Source of the DNA: Streptomyces sp. Root431
GTDB taxonomy: Bacteria; Actinomycetota; Actinomycetes; Streptomycetales; Streptomycetaceae
DNA length: 64,000 nt
Direction of reading: 5' to 3'
Assembly: GCF_001426585.1 (NCBI RefSeq)
Contig: NZ_LMEI01000009.1
Coordinates: forward strand, 324,189 to 388,188
Position 1 is the stretch's first letter. The number at the start of each line of letters is the position of its first letter. Under the pieces are notes generated by a model, which saw nothing but the letters and a program-made list of their open reading frames with translations, was not told the DNA's origin and did not search any database. A program made the translations under genes and the position numbers. Positions 8,403-15,937 of the stretch are shown here, piece after piece.

Positions 8403-8893
8403 CGACCACCGACTACGCCACGTACATCGCCGGCCTCCCCCGCGTCCTGGCCGGCGCCGCCGCTCTCTTCCGCGACTCCGAGGGCCGGGTCCTCGTCGTG
8501 GAGCCCAACTACCGCGACAGCTGGACACTGCCCGGCGGCACGGTCGAGTCCGACGGCGGCGAGACGCCCCGGCAGGCCGCCCGCCGGGAGACGGCGGAGG
8601 AGATCGGCCTGGACGTGGGGCTCGGTGCACTGCTCGCCGTCGACTGGGTGCACGGCACGGAGCGGCCGCCGATCGTGGCGTACGTGTACGACGGCGGGGT
8701 GCTGGCCGAGGAACGGTTCGCGGAGATCCGGCTCCAGGAGGAGGAGTTGCTCTCCTGGAAGCTGATCGAGCGCGGGGAGGTCACCGCCCACCTTCCGGGC
8801 AGCCTGGGCCGGCGTGTCCTCGCCGCGCTGGACGTGCTGGAGGCGGGCGCGGGGCCGGTGGAGCTGGAGAACGGTCACCCCGCTCGGGGGTGA
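8399..8893 (+). CDS. Nudix hydrolase
   Basis: Cytoplasmic pyrophosphohydrolase acting on a nucleoside diphosphate linked to another moiety. It has 164 residues. The Nudix box runs from about residue 45 (LPGGTVESDGGE, then ARRETAEEIGL). The catalytic REtaEEiG core is intact, and the leading loop is two residues longer than the strict consensus. The ATG at 8399 overlaps the glycohydrolase stop. The substrate is unknown; ADP-ribose is favoured by the neighbouring glycohydrolase and sirtuin, but a general dNTP-type housecleaning role cannot be excluded. Confidence 0.92.
   Translation: MTTTDYATYIAGLPRVLAGAAALFRDSEGRVLVVEPNYRDSWTLPGGTVESDGGETPRQAARRETAEEIGLDVGLGALLAVDWVHGTERPPIVAYVYDGGVLAEERFAEIRLQEEELLSWKLIERGEVTAHLPGSLGRRVLAALDVLEAGAGPVELENGHPARG
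8875..8893 (+). terminator. Hairpin spanning the Nudix stop codon
   Basis: TCACCCC (8875-8881) pairs perfectly with GGGGTGA (8887-8893) around a 5-base loop, placing the Nudix stop codon in the stem. A second GC-rich stem (GAGCCCC near 8898 with GGGGCTC near 8921) follows. Either could end the BCCT operon transcript. Confidence 0.55.
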
Positions 8894-8909
8894 ACCGGAG
8901 CCCCGCTTC

Positions 8910-9113
8910 TCAGCCCTGCGGGGGCTCGGGCGGCAGGAGTTCGCCGGTGCGGTGCGGTTCGTCTCGGGTGGCGACCCGGGCCTCGGTGCGGTGTCCGCGC
9001 GCGATGTAGTCGCGGACGACCGCCTCCACGGCGTCCTGCGGGTTCCCGACGCCCGCCAGGACCATGACTTCCACGACGAGTTCGGCGTCGAGCGCGATGT
9101 TCACCTTGGCCAT
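8910..9113 (-). CDS. VapB-like antitoxin-type small protein (orphan)
   Basis: A 67-residue protein starting MAKVNIALDAELVVEVMVLA, then DAVEAVVRDYIARG. This is the short ribbon-helix-helix pattern of VapB (DUF2191-like) antitoxins, which bind DNA and neutralise a VapC PIN-domain ribonuclease. The last 20 residues are a proline-rich tail. No PIN-domain gene accompanies it: the next gene on either side is the Nudix gene or the sirtuin, both on the other strand. It may be an orphan antitoxin or a stand-alone regulator. Confidence 0.7.
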   Translation of the reverse strand: MAKVNIALDAELVVEVMVLAGVGNPQDAVEAVVRDYIARGHRTEARVATRDEPHRTGELLPPEPPQG

Positions 9114-9178
9114 GCGGGGAAACGTAACACCGGGAAACCCGCTCGCGGGAGCGGTTTCGCGTTGCCTAGGGTCGCCGC

Positions 9179-9898
9179 ATGACGATGGTCGCGATCCTCA
9201 GCGGAGCCGGTATCTCGACGGACTCGGGCATTCCCGACTACCGGGGCCCGAACGGCGTGTGGCGGCAGGATCCCGAGGCGGAGCGGCTCGTGACGTACGG
9301 GCCGTACATGGCCGACCCGGAGATCCGCCGCCGCTCGTGGCGCATGCGGCTCGACAGTCCCGCCCTGAACGCCGAGCCGAACGCGGCGCACCACGCCATC
9401 GCCGCGTACGAGCGGACGAGCGGCCACGCGCTGCGGGTGATCACGCAGAACGTGGACGGACTGCACCAGGCCGCCGGGGTGCCGGAGCGGAAGATCCTCG
9501 AACTCCACGGCTCGGCGCGGTCGGTGGTGTGCACGGCCTGCCACGCCCGTTCCTCGATGGCGGAGGCGCTGGACCGGGTGCGGGCCGGTGAGGACGACCC
9601 GGACTGCCGGGTCTGCGGCGGGATCCTGAAGGCGGCGACGGTCATGTTCGGACAGCGGCTCGATCCGGTGCTGCTCGGTCAGGCGATGTCGATCGCCAAG
9701 GCCACCGAGGTGTTCGTCGCGGTCGGCAGCAGCCTCCAGGTCCAGCCGGCGGCCTCCCTCGCGGGGATCGCGGCCGAGCACGGCGCCCGGCTGATCATCG
9801 TGAACGCCGAGCCCACCCCGTACGACCCCGTCGCCGACGAGGTCGTCCGCGAGCCGATCGGTACGGCGCTGCCCGCGCTGCTCGACCGGCTCCGGTAG
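9179..9898 (+). CDS. cobB: NAD-dependent protein deacylase, Sir2 family
   Basis: Removes acyl groups from lysines while consuming NAD+ and releasing nicotinamide and O-acyl-ADP-ribose. It has 239 residues. NAD-binding GAGIST is at about 9-14 and GIPDYRGPNGVW follows. TQNVDGLH (about 88-95) and the catalytic histidine in ELHGS (about 110) are intact. Zinc ligands are CTAC (about 119-122) and CRVC (about 144-147). The ATG at 9179 is divergent from the VapB-like gene (65 bases between). Its 3' end is only 6 bases from ogt, which converges. Confidence 0.95.
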   Translation: MTMVAILSGAGISTDSGIPDYRGPNGVWRQDPEAERLVTYGPYMADPEIRRRSWRMRLDSPALNAEPNAAHHAIAAYERTSGHALRVITQNVDGLHQAAGVPERKILELHGSARSVVCTACHARSSMAEALDRVRAGEDDPDCRVCGGILKAATVMFGQRLDPVLLGQAMSIAKATEVFVAVGSSLQVQPAASLAGIAAEHGARLIIVNAEPTPYDPVADEVVREPIGTALPALLDRLR

Positions 9899-9904
9899 CC
9901 GCTC

Positions 9905-10405
9905 CTAGAAGAGGCCGGCTGGCTCCCCCGCACCCGACTCCAGGGCGAGCAGGCGCTGCTTGCGGTCGAGGCCGCCGCCGTAGCCGGTGAGGCTGCCGCC
10001 CGCGCCGACCACGCGGTGGCAGGGGACGACGATGCCGACCGGGTTCTTGCCGTTGGCGAGGCCGACCGCCCGGGAGGCGGTGGGGTTGCCGAGGGCCTCG
10101 GCCAGTTCGCCGTACGTCCGGGTCTCCCCGTACGGGATGCGGCGCAGCTCCTCCCACACCCTCAGCTGGAACGGGGTGCCGACCAGGTGGAGCGGGAGGT
10201 CGAACTCGGTGAGCTCGCCCGCGAAGTAGGCGTCGAGCTGGCGGATCGCCTCCCCGAAGGGGCGCGGGTCGGGCTCGCCGAAGGTCTCCTCGGGCGGGCG
10301 GTGGCGCTGGCCCGTCATGTGGATGCGGCTGAGGACGCCGTCGACGGCGACGAGGGTCAGCGGCTCGTAGGGGCTGTCCACGACGGTGTGCTGGACGGTG
10401 GGCAC
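9905..10405 (-). CDS. ogt: Methylated-DNA--protein-cysteine methyltransferase
   Basis: Suicide repair enzyme that takes methyl groups from O6-methylguanine onto its own cysteine. From the GTG at 10405 it has 166 residues, the normal Ogt length, and a GAGGAG ribosome site sits just upstream. The active-site motif VPCHRVV is near residue 128, preceded by RAVGLANGKNPVGIV and followed by GYGGGLDRKQRLLALE, all family hallmarks. It starts 10 bases after the ada-alkA stop, so the two form an alkylation-repair operon. Confidence 0.94.
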   Translation of the reverse strand: MPTVQHTVVDSPYEPLTLVAVDGVLSRIHMTGQRHRPPEETFGEPDPRPFGEAIRQLDAYFAGELTEFDLPLHLVGTPFQLRVWEELRRIPYGETRTYGELAEALGNPTASRAVGLANGKNPVGIVVPCHRVVGAGGSLTGYGGGLDRKQRLLALESGAGEPAGLF

Positions 10406-10415
10406 GAGGGACTCC

Positions 10416-11891
10416 TCAGGCGGGCAGGTGGTTGATCGGGTGGTCGTCGGTGGCCCAGAGGTACTGGACGGCGTAGGCGCGCCAGGGCCGCCAGTCGGCG
10501 GCGCGGGCCGTGAGCGCGGCCGGGGTGCCGGGCAGGCCGAGGCCCTCGGCGGCGCGGCGGACGCCGAGGTCCCCGGGGAGGAAGGCGTCGGGGTCGCCGA
10601 GCGCCCGCATCGCGATGATCTCGGTGGTCCACGGGCCGAAGCCGGGGAGGGCGAGGAGCCTGGCGCGGGCCTCCTCGCGGTCGTCGGCGGGGCCGAGGGT
10701 GAGCGAGCCGTCCGCGAGGGCACGGACGAGGGTGAGGAGCGTGCTGCGGCGGCTGCGGGGCAGGGCGAGGCTCTCGGGGTCGAGGGCGGCGAGGGCCTCG
10801 GGACCGGGGAAGAGGTGCGTGAGACCGCCCTCGGGGTCGTCGACGGGGGTGCCGTACGCGGTGACGAGGCGGGCCGCGTGGGTGCGGGCCGCGGCGGTGG
10901 AGACCTGCTGGCCGAGCACGGCCCGTACGGCGAACTCGGCGGGGTCGACGGTCCCGGGCACCCGGCGGCCGGGCGCCTTGTCGACGAGCGGGGCGAGCAG
11001 CGGGTCGGTGCGCAGCCGGTCGTCGACGGCGACGGGATCGGCGTCGAGGTCGAGGAGCCTGCGGCAGCGGCTGATCGCGTGGGTGAGGTCGCGCGGGTCG
11101 GTGAGGGAGAGCCGGCAGGCGATGTGGTCGGCGCGGGGTGCGAGGGCGACGATGCCGTGGCCGTACGGGAGGCTCAGCGTCCGCCGGTAGGCGCCGTCGC
11201 GCCACTCCTCCACGCCGGGGACGGCGGTCGCGGCGAGGTGGCCGAAGAGGTTGGACGGTTCGAGGGGTGCGCGGAACGGCAGCCGGAGGCTGATCACCCC
11301 GGGGGTGGCGGCGGCCCCGGGGTGGGGGCGGGCGGCACGGGCACGGAGTTCGCCGGGGGTGAGGGAGAAGACCTCGCGGACGGTGTCGTTGAAGGTCCGG
11401 ATGGACGAGAAACCGGCCGCGAAGGCGATCTCGCCCATCGGCAGCGGGGTGGTCTCGATGAGCACCCGGGCGGTCTGGGCGCGCTGGGCGCGGGCCAGGG
11501 CGAGGGGGCCGGCGCCGAGCTCGGCGAGGAGCTGGCGCTCGATCTGGCGGGTGGACCAGCCGAGCCGCCGGGCGAGCCCGGGGACGCCCTCGCGGTCGAC
11601 GACGCCGTCCTGGATGAGCCGCATGGCGCGGGCGACGGCGTCGGCCCGGACGTGCCACTCGGGCGAGCCGGGGCTGGTGTCGGGCCGGCACCGCTTGCAG
11701 GCCCGGAATCCGGCGCGCTGGCAGGAGGCGGCGCTGGGGTGGAACTCCATGTTCTCGGGCTTGGGCGGCACGACCGGGCAGCTCGGGCGGCAGTAGATCC
11801 GGGTGGTGCGGACGGCGGTGAAGAACACGCCGTCGAAGCGGGCGTCCTTCGACTGGACGGCCCGCACGCAGCGCTCGGTTTCGGTGTGCAT
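10416..11891 (-). CDS. alkA: Ada-type regulator fused to AlkA 3-methyladenine DNA glycosylase
   Basis: A 491-residue protein with three parts. Residues 1-75 are the Ada zinc domain with cysteines in YCRPSCP and FRACKRCRPD, the site that accepts methyl from phosphotriesters and switches the protein to an activator. Residues about 85-185 are an AraC helix-turn-helix (MGEIAFAAGFSSIRTFNDTV). From about 200 to the end is AlkA, with the helix-hairpin-helix LPGFGPWTTEIIAMRAL and the catalytic aspartate in DAFLPGDLGVR. Sensor and glycosylase in one chain, with ogt directly downstream, suggest a self-inducing adaptive response. The fusion is known in actinobacteria. Confidence 0.94.
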   Translation of the reverse strand: MHTETERCVRAVQSKDARFDGVFFTAVRTTRIYCRPSCPVVPPKPENMEFHPSAASCQRAGFRACKRCRPDTSPGSPEWHVRADAVARAMRLIQDGVVDREGVPGLARRLGWSTRQIERQLLAELGAGPLALARAQRAQTARVLIETTPLPMGEIAFAAGFSSIRTFNDTVREVFSLTPGELRARAARPHPGAAATPGVISLRLPFRAPLEPSNLFGHLAATAVPGVEEWRDGAYRRTLSLPYGHGIVALAPRADHIACRLSLTDPRDLTHAISRCRRLLDLDADPVAVDDRLRTDPLLAPLVDKAPGRRVPGTVDPAEFAVRAVLGQQVSTAAARTHAARLVTAYGTPVDDPEGGLTHLFPGPEALAALDPESLALPRSRRSTLLTLVRALADGSLTLGPADDREEARARLLALPGFGPWTTEIIAMRALGDPDAFLPGDLGVRRAAEGLGLPGTPAALTARAADWRPWRAYAVQYLWATDDHPINHLPA

Positions 11892-11990
11892 GGTTCCAGG
11901 ATCGGGGACGGGCGGCCCGCGGGCTGGCGAGAAAACGACATGGACGTCCGCCGCGCGGGCCGCCGGTCGCCCGTCGCCCGTCCACGGCGT

Positions 11991-12761
11991 TCAGACGGTG
12001 ACGGTCCGGTAGTGGGTGGTGAGCCTGCCGTCCTCGGCGAGGACGTGGAAGGCGAGCGCGGGCGGCAGGTCCAGGTGGACGTGCGGGGAGTCCGGGCCCG
12101 GGTTCTCCCAGGGGAGGCGGAGGGCGGAGACGACACCCGGTGCCACGAGCAGCGGGCGCCCGGCGAAGGTGGTGGCGGCCGCCGTGTGGGCGTGGCCCGC
12201 GAGGAAGGCCGTGAGGTGGGGGTGGCGTGCGGCGAGGGCGGCGAGCCGCTCCTCGCCGAACTGCCGGATCTCGTCCACGTACGGGGTGTGCAGCGGGACC
12301 GGCGGGTGGTGGAAGGCGACGAGGACGGGCACCTCGTGCGGGGTGGAGCCGAGGACCGCGTCCAGCCACTCCAGCGTCTCGTCCTCCAGGAAGCCCTCGT
12401 CCTTGCCGGGCACGGAGGAGTCGCAGAGGGCCACGACGAAGCCCTCGCCCCGGAGGACCTGGTTGACGGGAGCGTACGGGCGGGCCGTGGCCTCCTCCGT
12501 CCCGCCGAGGAGGCCCGCCCTGAAGGCGGCGCGGTCGTCGTGGTTGCCGGGGCAGACGAGCAGCGGGTGACGGGAGGTCAGCGCCTCCCGGACGACCGCG
12601 TACTCGTCCGCCGTCCCGTGGTCGGCGATGTCCCCGGTGACGAGGACGGCCGCCAGGTCGAACGGCAGCTCGTCCAGGTACCGCATGACCGCGCGGGTGC
12701 GGTCGGCGCTGCGCGGTTCCCCGTCGACGTGGATGTCGCTGACCTGGGCGATGACGATCAT
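11991..12761 (-). CDS. Calcineurin-like metallophosphoesterase (CpdA-like)
   Basis: Two-metal phosphoesterase of 256 residues, likely a cyclic-nucleotide or other phosphodiesterase. Ligand motifs in order are QVSDIHV (about 6-12), VTGDIADHGT (about 41), CPGNHDD (about 70), FHHPP, and GHAHTAAA. The GNHD block is intact. The ATG at 12761 was chosen because a GGAGG site lies 8 bases upstream and the fold starts there; the frame is open further upstream without homology. It is monocistronic as far as can be seen. The substrate is unproven. Confidence 0.88.
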   Translation of the reverse strand: MIVIAQVSDIHVDGEPRSADRTRAVMRYLDELPFDLAAVLVTGDIADHGTADEYAVVREALTSRHPLLVCPGNHDDRAAFRAGLLGGTEEATARPYAPVNQVLRGEGFVVALCDSSVPGKDEGFLEDETLEWLDAVLGSTPHEVPVLVAFHHPPVPLHTPYVDEIRQFGEERLAALAARHPHLTAFLAGHAHTAAATTFAGRPLLVAPGVVSALRLPWENPGPDSPHVHLDLPPALAFHVLAEDGRLTTHYRTVTV

Positions 12762-12873
12762 GTTCCGCGGTCCTCCGTGGGCTGTGTCGAGCTGCTGCTC
12801 GCCCGACCGTAGGGCGGCCACGGTCCCTGCCGTAAGGGCCGGTTCGCGAGCGGTGGCCTGCTCGCGGCGCGCC

Positions 12874-13494
12874 CTACTCGAAGCGCGTGGTGTCCCCCGC
12901 CCCGCGCCGGACGATCTCGGGCTCGCCGCTGGAGAAGTCGACGACGGTGGTCGGTTCGGTCCCGCACTCGCCGGAGTCGAGGACCAGGTCCACCTGGTGG
13001 TCGAGGCGCTCCTTGATCTCCCAGCCCTGGGTGAGCGGTTCGGCCTCGTCGGGCAGGAGCAGGGTGCTGGAGAGCAGCGGTTCGCCGAGCTCGGCGAGGA
13101 GGGCCTGCGTGACGACGTGGTCGGGGATGCGGACGCCGACCGTCTTCTTCTTGGGGTGCAGCAGCTGGCGCGGCACCTCCTTGGTGGCGGGCAGGATGAA
13201 GGTGTACGGCCCGGGGGTCGCGGCCTTGACCGCGCGGAAGACGTCGTTGTCGATGTGCACGAGCTGGCCCAGCTGGGCGAAGTTCTGGCACATGAGCGTG
13301 AAGTGGTGCCGGTCGTCGAGGTCGCGGATCGCGCGGATGCGGCTGATGCCGTCGCGGCTGCCCAGTCGGCTGCCGAGGGCGTAGCAGGAGTCGGTCGGGT
13401 ACGCGACGAGCGCCCCGTTCCGGATGCTGTCGGCCACCGAGCCGATGGTGCGCGGCTGGGGGTTGTCGGGGTGCACGTCGAAGTACTTGGCCAT
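12874..13494 (-). CDS. Sua5/YciO/YrdC-family protein (YciO-like)
   Basis: A 206-residue member of the family that makes threonylcarbamoyl-AMP for tRNA t6A. Conserved pieces are GALVAYPTDSCYALG (about 27-41), RHHFTLMCQNFAQL, PGPYTFILPATKEVP and RIPDHVVTQALLAELGEPLLS. The K-R/S-K-L active-site pattern of true Sua5 (SKRP) is replaced by DDRHH near residue 62, which is typical of the YciO branch. Its role in t6A is therefore uncertain. It lies 9 bases upstream of the FAD oxidoreductase stop, and both are on the same strand. Confidence 0.85.
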   Translation of the reverse strand: MAKYFDVHPDNPQPRTIGSVADSIRNGALVAYPTDSCYALGSRLGSRDGISRIRAIRDLDDRHHFTLMCQNFAQLGQLVHIDNDVFRAVKAATPGPYTFILPATKEVPRQLLHPKKKTVGVRIPDHVVTQALLAELGEPLLSSTLLLPDEAEPLTQGWEIKERLDHQVDLVLDSGECGTEPTTVVDFSSGEPEIVRRGAGDTTRFE

Positions 13495-13503
13495 GGGGGC
13501 AGT

Positions 13504-14925
13504 CTATTTTCGCAGCCGGCGCCAGACCGCCTTCGCCGCGTTGTGGCCGGACATGCCGTGGACGCCGGGGCCGGGCGGGGTGGCGGAGGAGCAGAGGAAG
13601 ACCGCCGGGTGCGGGGTCGCGTAGGGGCGGAGCGAGAGCGTGGGGCGCAGCAGGAGCTGGAGGCCGCGGGCGGCTCCGCAGGCGATGTCGCCGCCGACGT
13701 AGTTGGCGTTGCGTTCGGCCAGTTCGGGCGGTCCGGCGGTGGCGCGGGCGAGGACGCGGTCGCGGAAGCCAGGTGCGAAGCGCTCGATCTGGCGCTCGAC
13801 GGCGTCGGTGAGGTCGCCTCGCCAGCCGTTCGGCACGTGTCCGTACGCCCAGAAGACGTGCTTGCCCTCGGGGGCGCGGGAGGGGTCGACGAGGCTCGGC
13901 TGGGCGGTGATGAGGAAGGGCGCGTCGGGGGCGGTGCCGGAGGAGGCCTGGTGCAGGGCCGTGTCGATCTCGCCTGCGGTGGGGCCGATCTGGACGGTGC
14001 CGGCGCGGCGGGGTTCCTCGGCGGTCCAGGGCACGGGGCCGTCGAGGGCGTAGTCGATCTTGAAGACGCTCGCGCCGTACTTGTAGTGGTCGTAGTGCCC
14101 GCCGAAGCCGGCGATCCGGGCGAGGGCGGTGGGCGAGGTGTCGAAGACGTAGGCGCGGGCGGGCGGCAGGTCGTCGAGCCGTTTGACCTCGTAGTCGGTG
14201 TGGACGGCGCCGCCGAGGTCCTTGAGGTACGCGGCGAGGGCGTCGGAGATCGACTGCGAGCCGCCCCGGGGCATCGGCCAGCCGCCCGCGTGCGCGGCGA
14301 GCGCGAACACGAGGCCGACGGCTCCGGTCGCGAAGCCGCCGAGCGGCGCGATGACGTGGCCGACGAGCCCGGCGAAGAGCGCGCGGGCCTTCTCGTCCCG
14401 GAACCTTCGCATCAGCCAGGTGGCGGGCGGGAGTCCGTCGATACCGAAGCGGGCGAGGGTGACCGGGTCGCGGGGCAGCCCGGTCAGCGGCAGCTGCATG
14501 AAGTCCCGTGCGAGGGTGTCCCACTTGCCCACGTAGGGGGCGACGAGCCGGCGGTACGCCCCGGCGTCGCGCGGCCCGAAGGAGGCGGCGGTCTCGGCGA
14601 CGGAGCGGGCGAGGACGGCGGCGGTGCCGTCGTCCCAGGGGTGGGCCATGGGCAGTTCGGGGTGGAGCCACTCCAGGCCGTACCGGTCCAGCGGCATCGT
14701 CTTGAAGACCGGCGAGCCGACGCCGAGCGGGTGCACGGCGGAGCAGGGGTCGTGGCGGAAGCCGGGGAGGGTGAGCTCCTCGGTCCTGGCGCCGCCGCCG
14801 ACCGTCGACTTGGCCTCGAAGACGGCGACCGAGAAGCCGCGCCGGGCCAACTCCACCGCCGCGGTCAGTCCGTTGGGCCCGGCCCCCACGACGACGGCAT
14901 CGAGCATCGACGTCTCGTTCGTCAC
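13504..14925 (-). CDS. FAD-dependent oxidoreductase, phytoene-desaturase-like
   Basis: A 473-residue flavoprotein. The dinucleotide-binding motif [20 protein letters not shown] lies at about residues 10-29, with the acidic end [16 protein letters not shown]. The C-terminus [20 protein letters not shown] is the FAD-contacting motif of the CrtI/PYROXD2 group. No carotenoid genes are nearby, so true phytoene desaturase activity is unlikely; it fits the general NAD(P)/FAD oxidoreductase group. The protein [12 protein letters not shown] could also start at an internal ATG seven codons in. The substrate is unknown. Confidence 0.85.
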   Translation of the reverse strand: MTNETSMLDAVVVGAGPNGLTAAVELARRGFSVAVFEAKSTVGGGARTEELTLPGFRHDPCSAVHPLGVGSPVFKTMPLDRYGLEWLHPELPMAHPWDDGTAAVLARSVAETAASFGPRDAGAYRRLVAPYVGKWDTLARDFMQLPLTGLPRDPVTLARFGIDGLPPATWLMRRFRDEKARALFAGLVGHVIAPLGGFATGAVGLVFALAAHAGGWPMPRGGSQSISDALAAYLKDLGGAVHTDYEVKRLDDLPPARAYVFDTSPTALARIAGFGGHYDHYKYGASVFKIDYALDGPVPWTAEEPRRAGTVQIGPTAGEIDTALHQASSGTAPDAPFLITAQPSLVDPSRAPEGKHVFWAYGHVPNGWRGDLTDAVERQIERFAPGFRDRVLARATAGPPELAERNANYVGGDIACGAARGLQLLLRPTLSLRPYATPHPAVFLCSSATPPGPGVHGMSGHNAAKAVWRRLRK

Positions 14926-14988
14926 CTTCGGACTCCTTCGTCAGCCGATGGCCAAGGCTCCCAGGATAGGCCGGTGGCCGCCCGGACC

Positions 14989-15825
14989 TCACGCACCCCC
15001 GAGCAGGGTCCGGATCCGCTCGGCGGTCGCCGCGTCCCTGGCTGCCGTGAACGGCAGGGCGTTCCCTCCGGTGATGCGGAAGGGCACCCCGGCCACCGTC
15101 GTCTGCGCGCCGCCCGCCTCGGTGACGAGCAGCAGCCCGGCCGCGTGGTCCCAGGCGTACTCCCATGAGAACGCGGTTCCCGAGACGTCGCCGCGGGCCA
15201 CCGACAGGTACTCGAGGCCCGCCGATCCGCACGGGCGCGGGGCGACCCCCTCCACGCGCAGGCCGTCCAGGGCGCGCTTCTGGTCCGGGGTGGTGTAGTC
15301 GGGATGGGAGGTGGCGATCTCCAGGACCTCGCCGGGCGCCGGCGAACCGGACCGTATCGGCTGCCCGTTGAGCGTGGCGCCGCGGCCGCGCACGGCGATC
15401 GCCATCTCGTCCAGGGCCGGGGCGAAGGTCCAGGACGCGAGGAGCTCGCCGCGGACGGCGAGGGCGACGAGGGTGCAGAAGGCGGGGTCGCCGTGGACGA
15501 ACTGACGCGTGCCGTCGACGGGGTCGACGATCCAGACGGGGGCGTCGCCGCGCAGCGCCTCGTACACGGCGGGGTCGGCGTGGACGGCCTCCTCGCCGAC
15601 GACCACCGAGCCGGGCAGCAGCTTGGTCAGCGAGGCGGTGAGGTGGGCCTCGGCGGCCCGATCGGCGACGGTGACCAGGTCGTGCGGCCCGTTCTTCTCC
15701 ACGATCTCGTGCGCGGCCAGCTGACGGAAGCGCGGCATGATCTCGGCGGCGGCCGCCTTGCGGACCGCCTCCTCCACCTCGGTCGTACGGCCGCCGAGGA
15801 CGTGCTCCAGGAACTCTTCGATCAT
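14989..15825 (-). CDS. Inositol monophosphatase-family phosphatase
   Basis: Magnesium-dependent phosphatase of the IMPase/histidinol-phosphatase fold, 278 residues from the ATG at 15825, which has a TGGAGG ribosome site. Metal ligands are seen in GEEAV (about residue 82), the diagnostic IVDPVDGTRQF (about 104-114) and the C-terminal EYAWDHAAGLLLVTEAGG (about 222-239). Candidate substrates are histidinol phosphate, inositol phosphate or PAP; sequence alone does not decide. It is divergent from the lipoate ligase gene, with 112 bases between. The longer open frame upstream is antisense to that gene and is rejected. Confidence 0.9.
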   Translation of the reverse strand: MIEEFLEHVLGGRTTEVEEAVRKAAAAEIMPRFRQLAAHEIVEKNGPHDLVTVADRAAEAHLTASLTKLLPGSVVVGEEAVHADPAVYEALRGDAPVWIVDPVDGTRQFVHGDPAFCTLVALAVRGELLASWTFAPALDEMAIAVRGRGATLNGQPIRSGSPAPGEVLEIATSHPDYTTPDQKRALDGLRVEGVAPRPCGSAGLEYLSVARGDVSGTAFSWEYAWDHAAGLLLVTEAGGAQTTVAGVPFRITGGNALPFTAARDAATAERIRTLLGGA

Positions 15826-15937
15826 GCCTCCAGCTAAGCACGGGGCGCTGACAACCGGAATGCCGCACTTGTCACCCGCTGTTCTCCCCAGGAGTACCCT
15901 TTGGCCGAGTTCACCCCTTACACACAGGGAGGGTTCC

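Noticed and set aside
5472..8630. Long antisense open frame (over 1000 codons) opposite the BCCT and glycohydrolase genes
   Set aside because: It is the complementary frame of high-GC genes; the translation is Arg/Pro/Gly-rich with no motif, and the sense genes have clear family signatures.
15869..15900. Promoter TTGTCA and TACCCT before lplA
   Set aside because: The boxes are 20 bases apart, too far for a normal sigma-70-type promoter.
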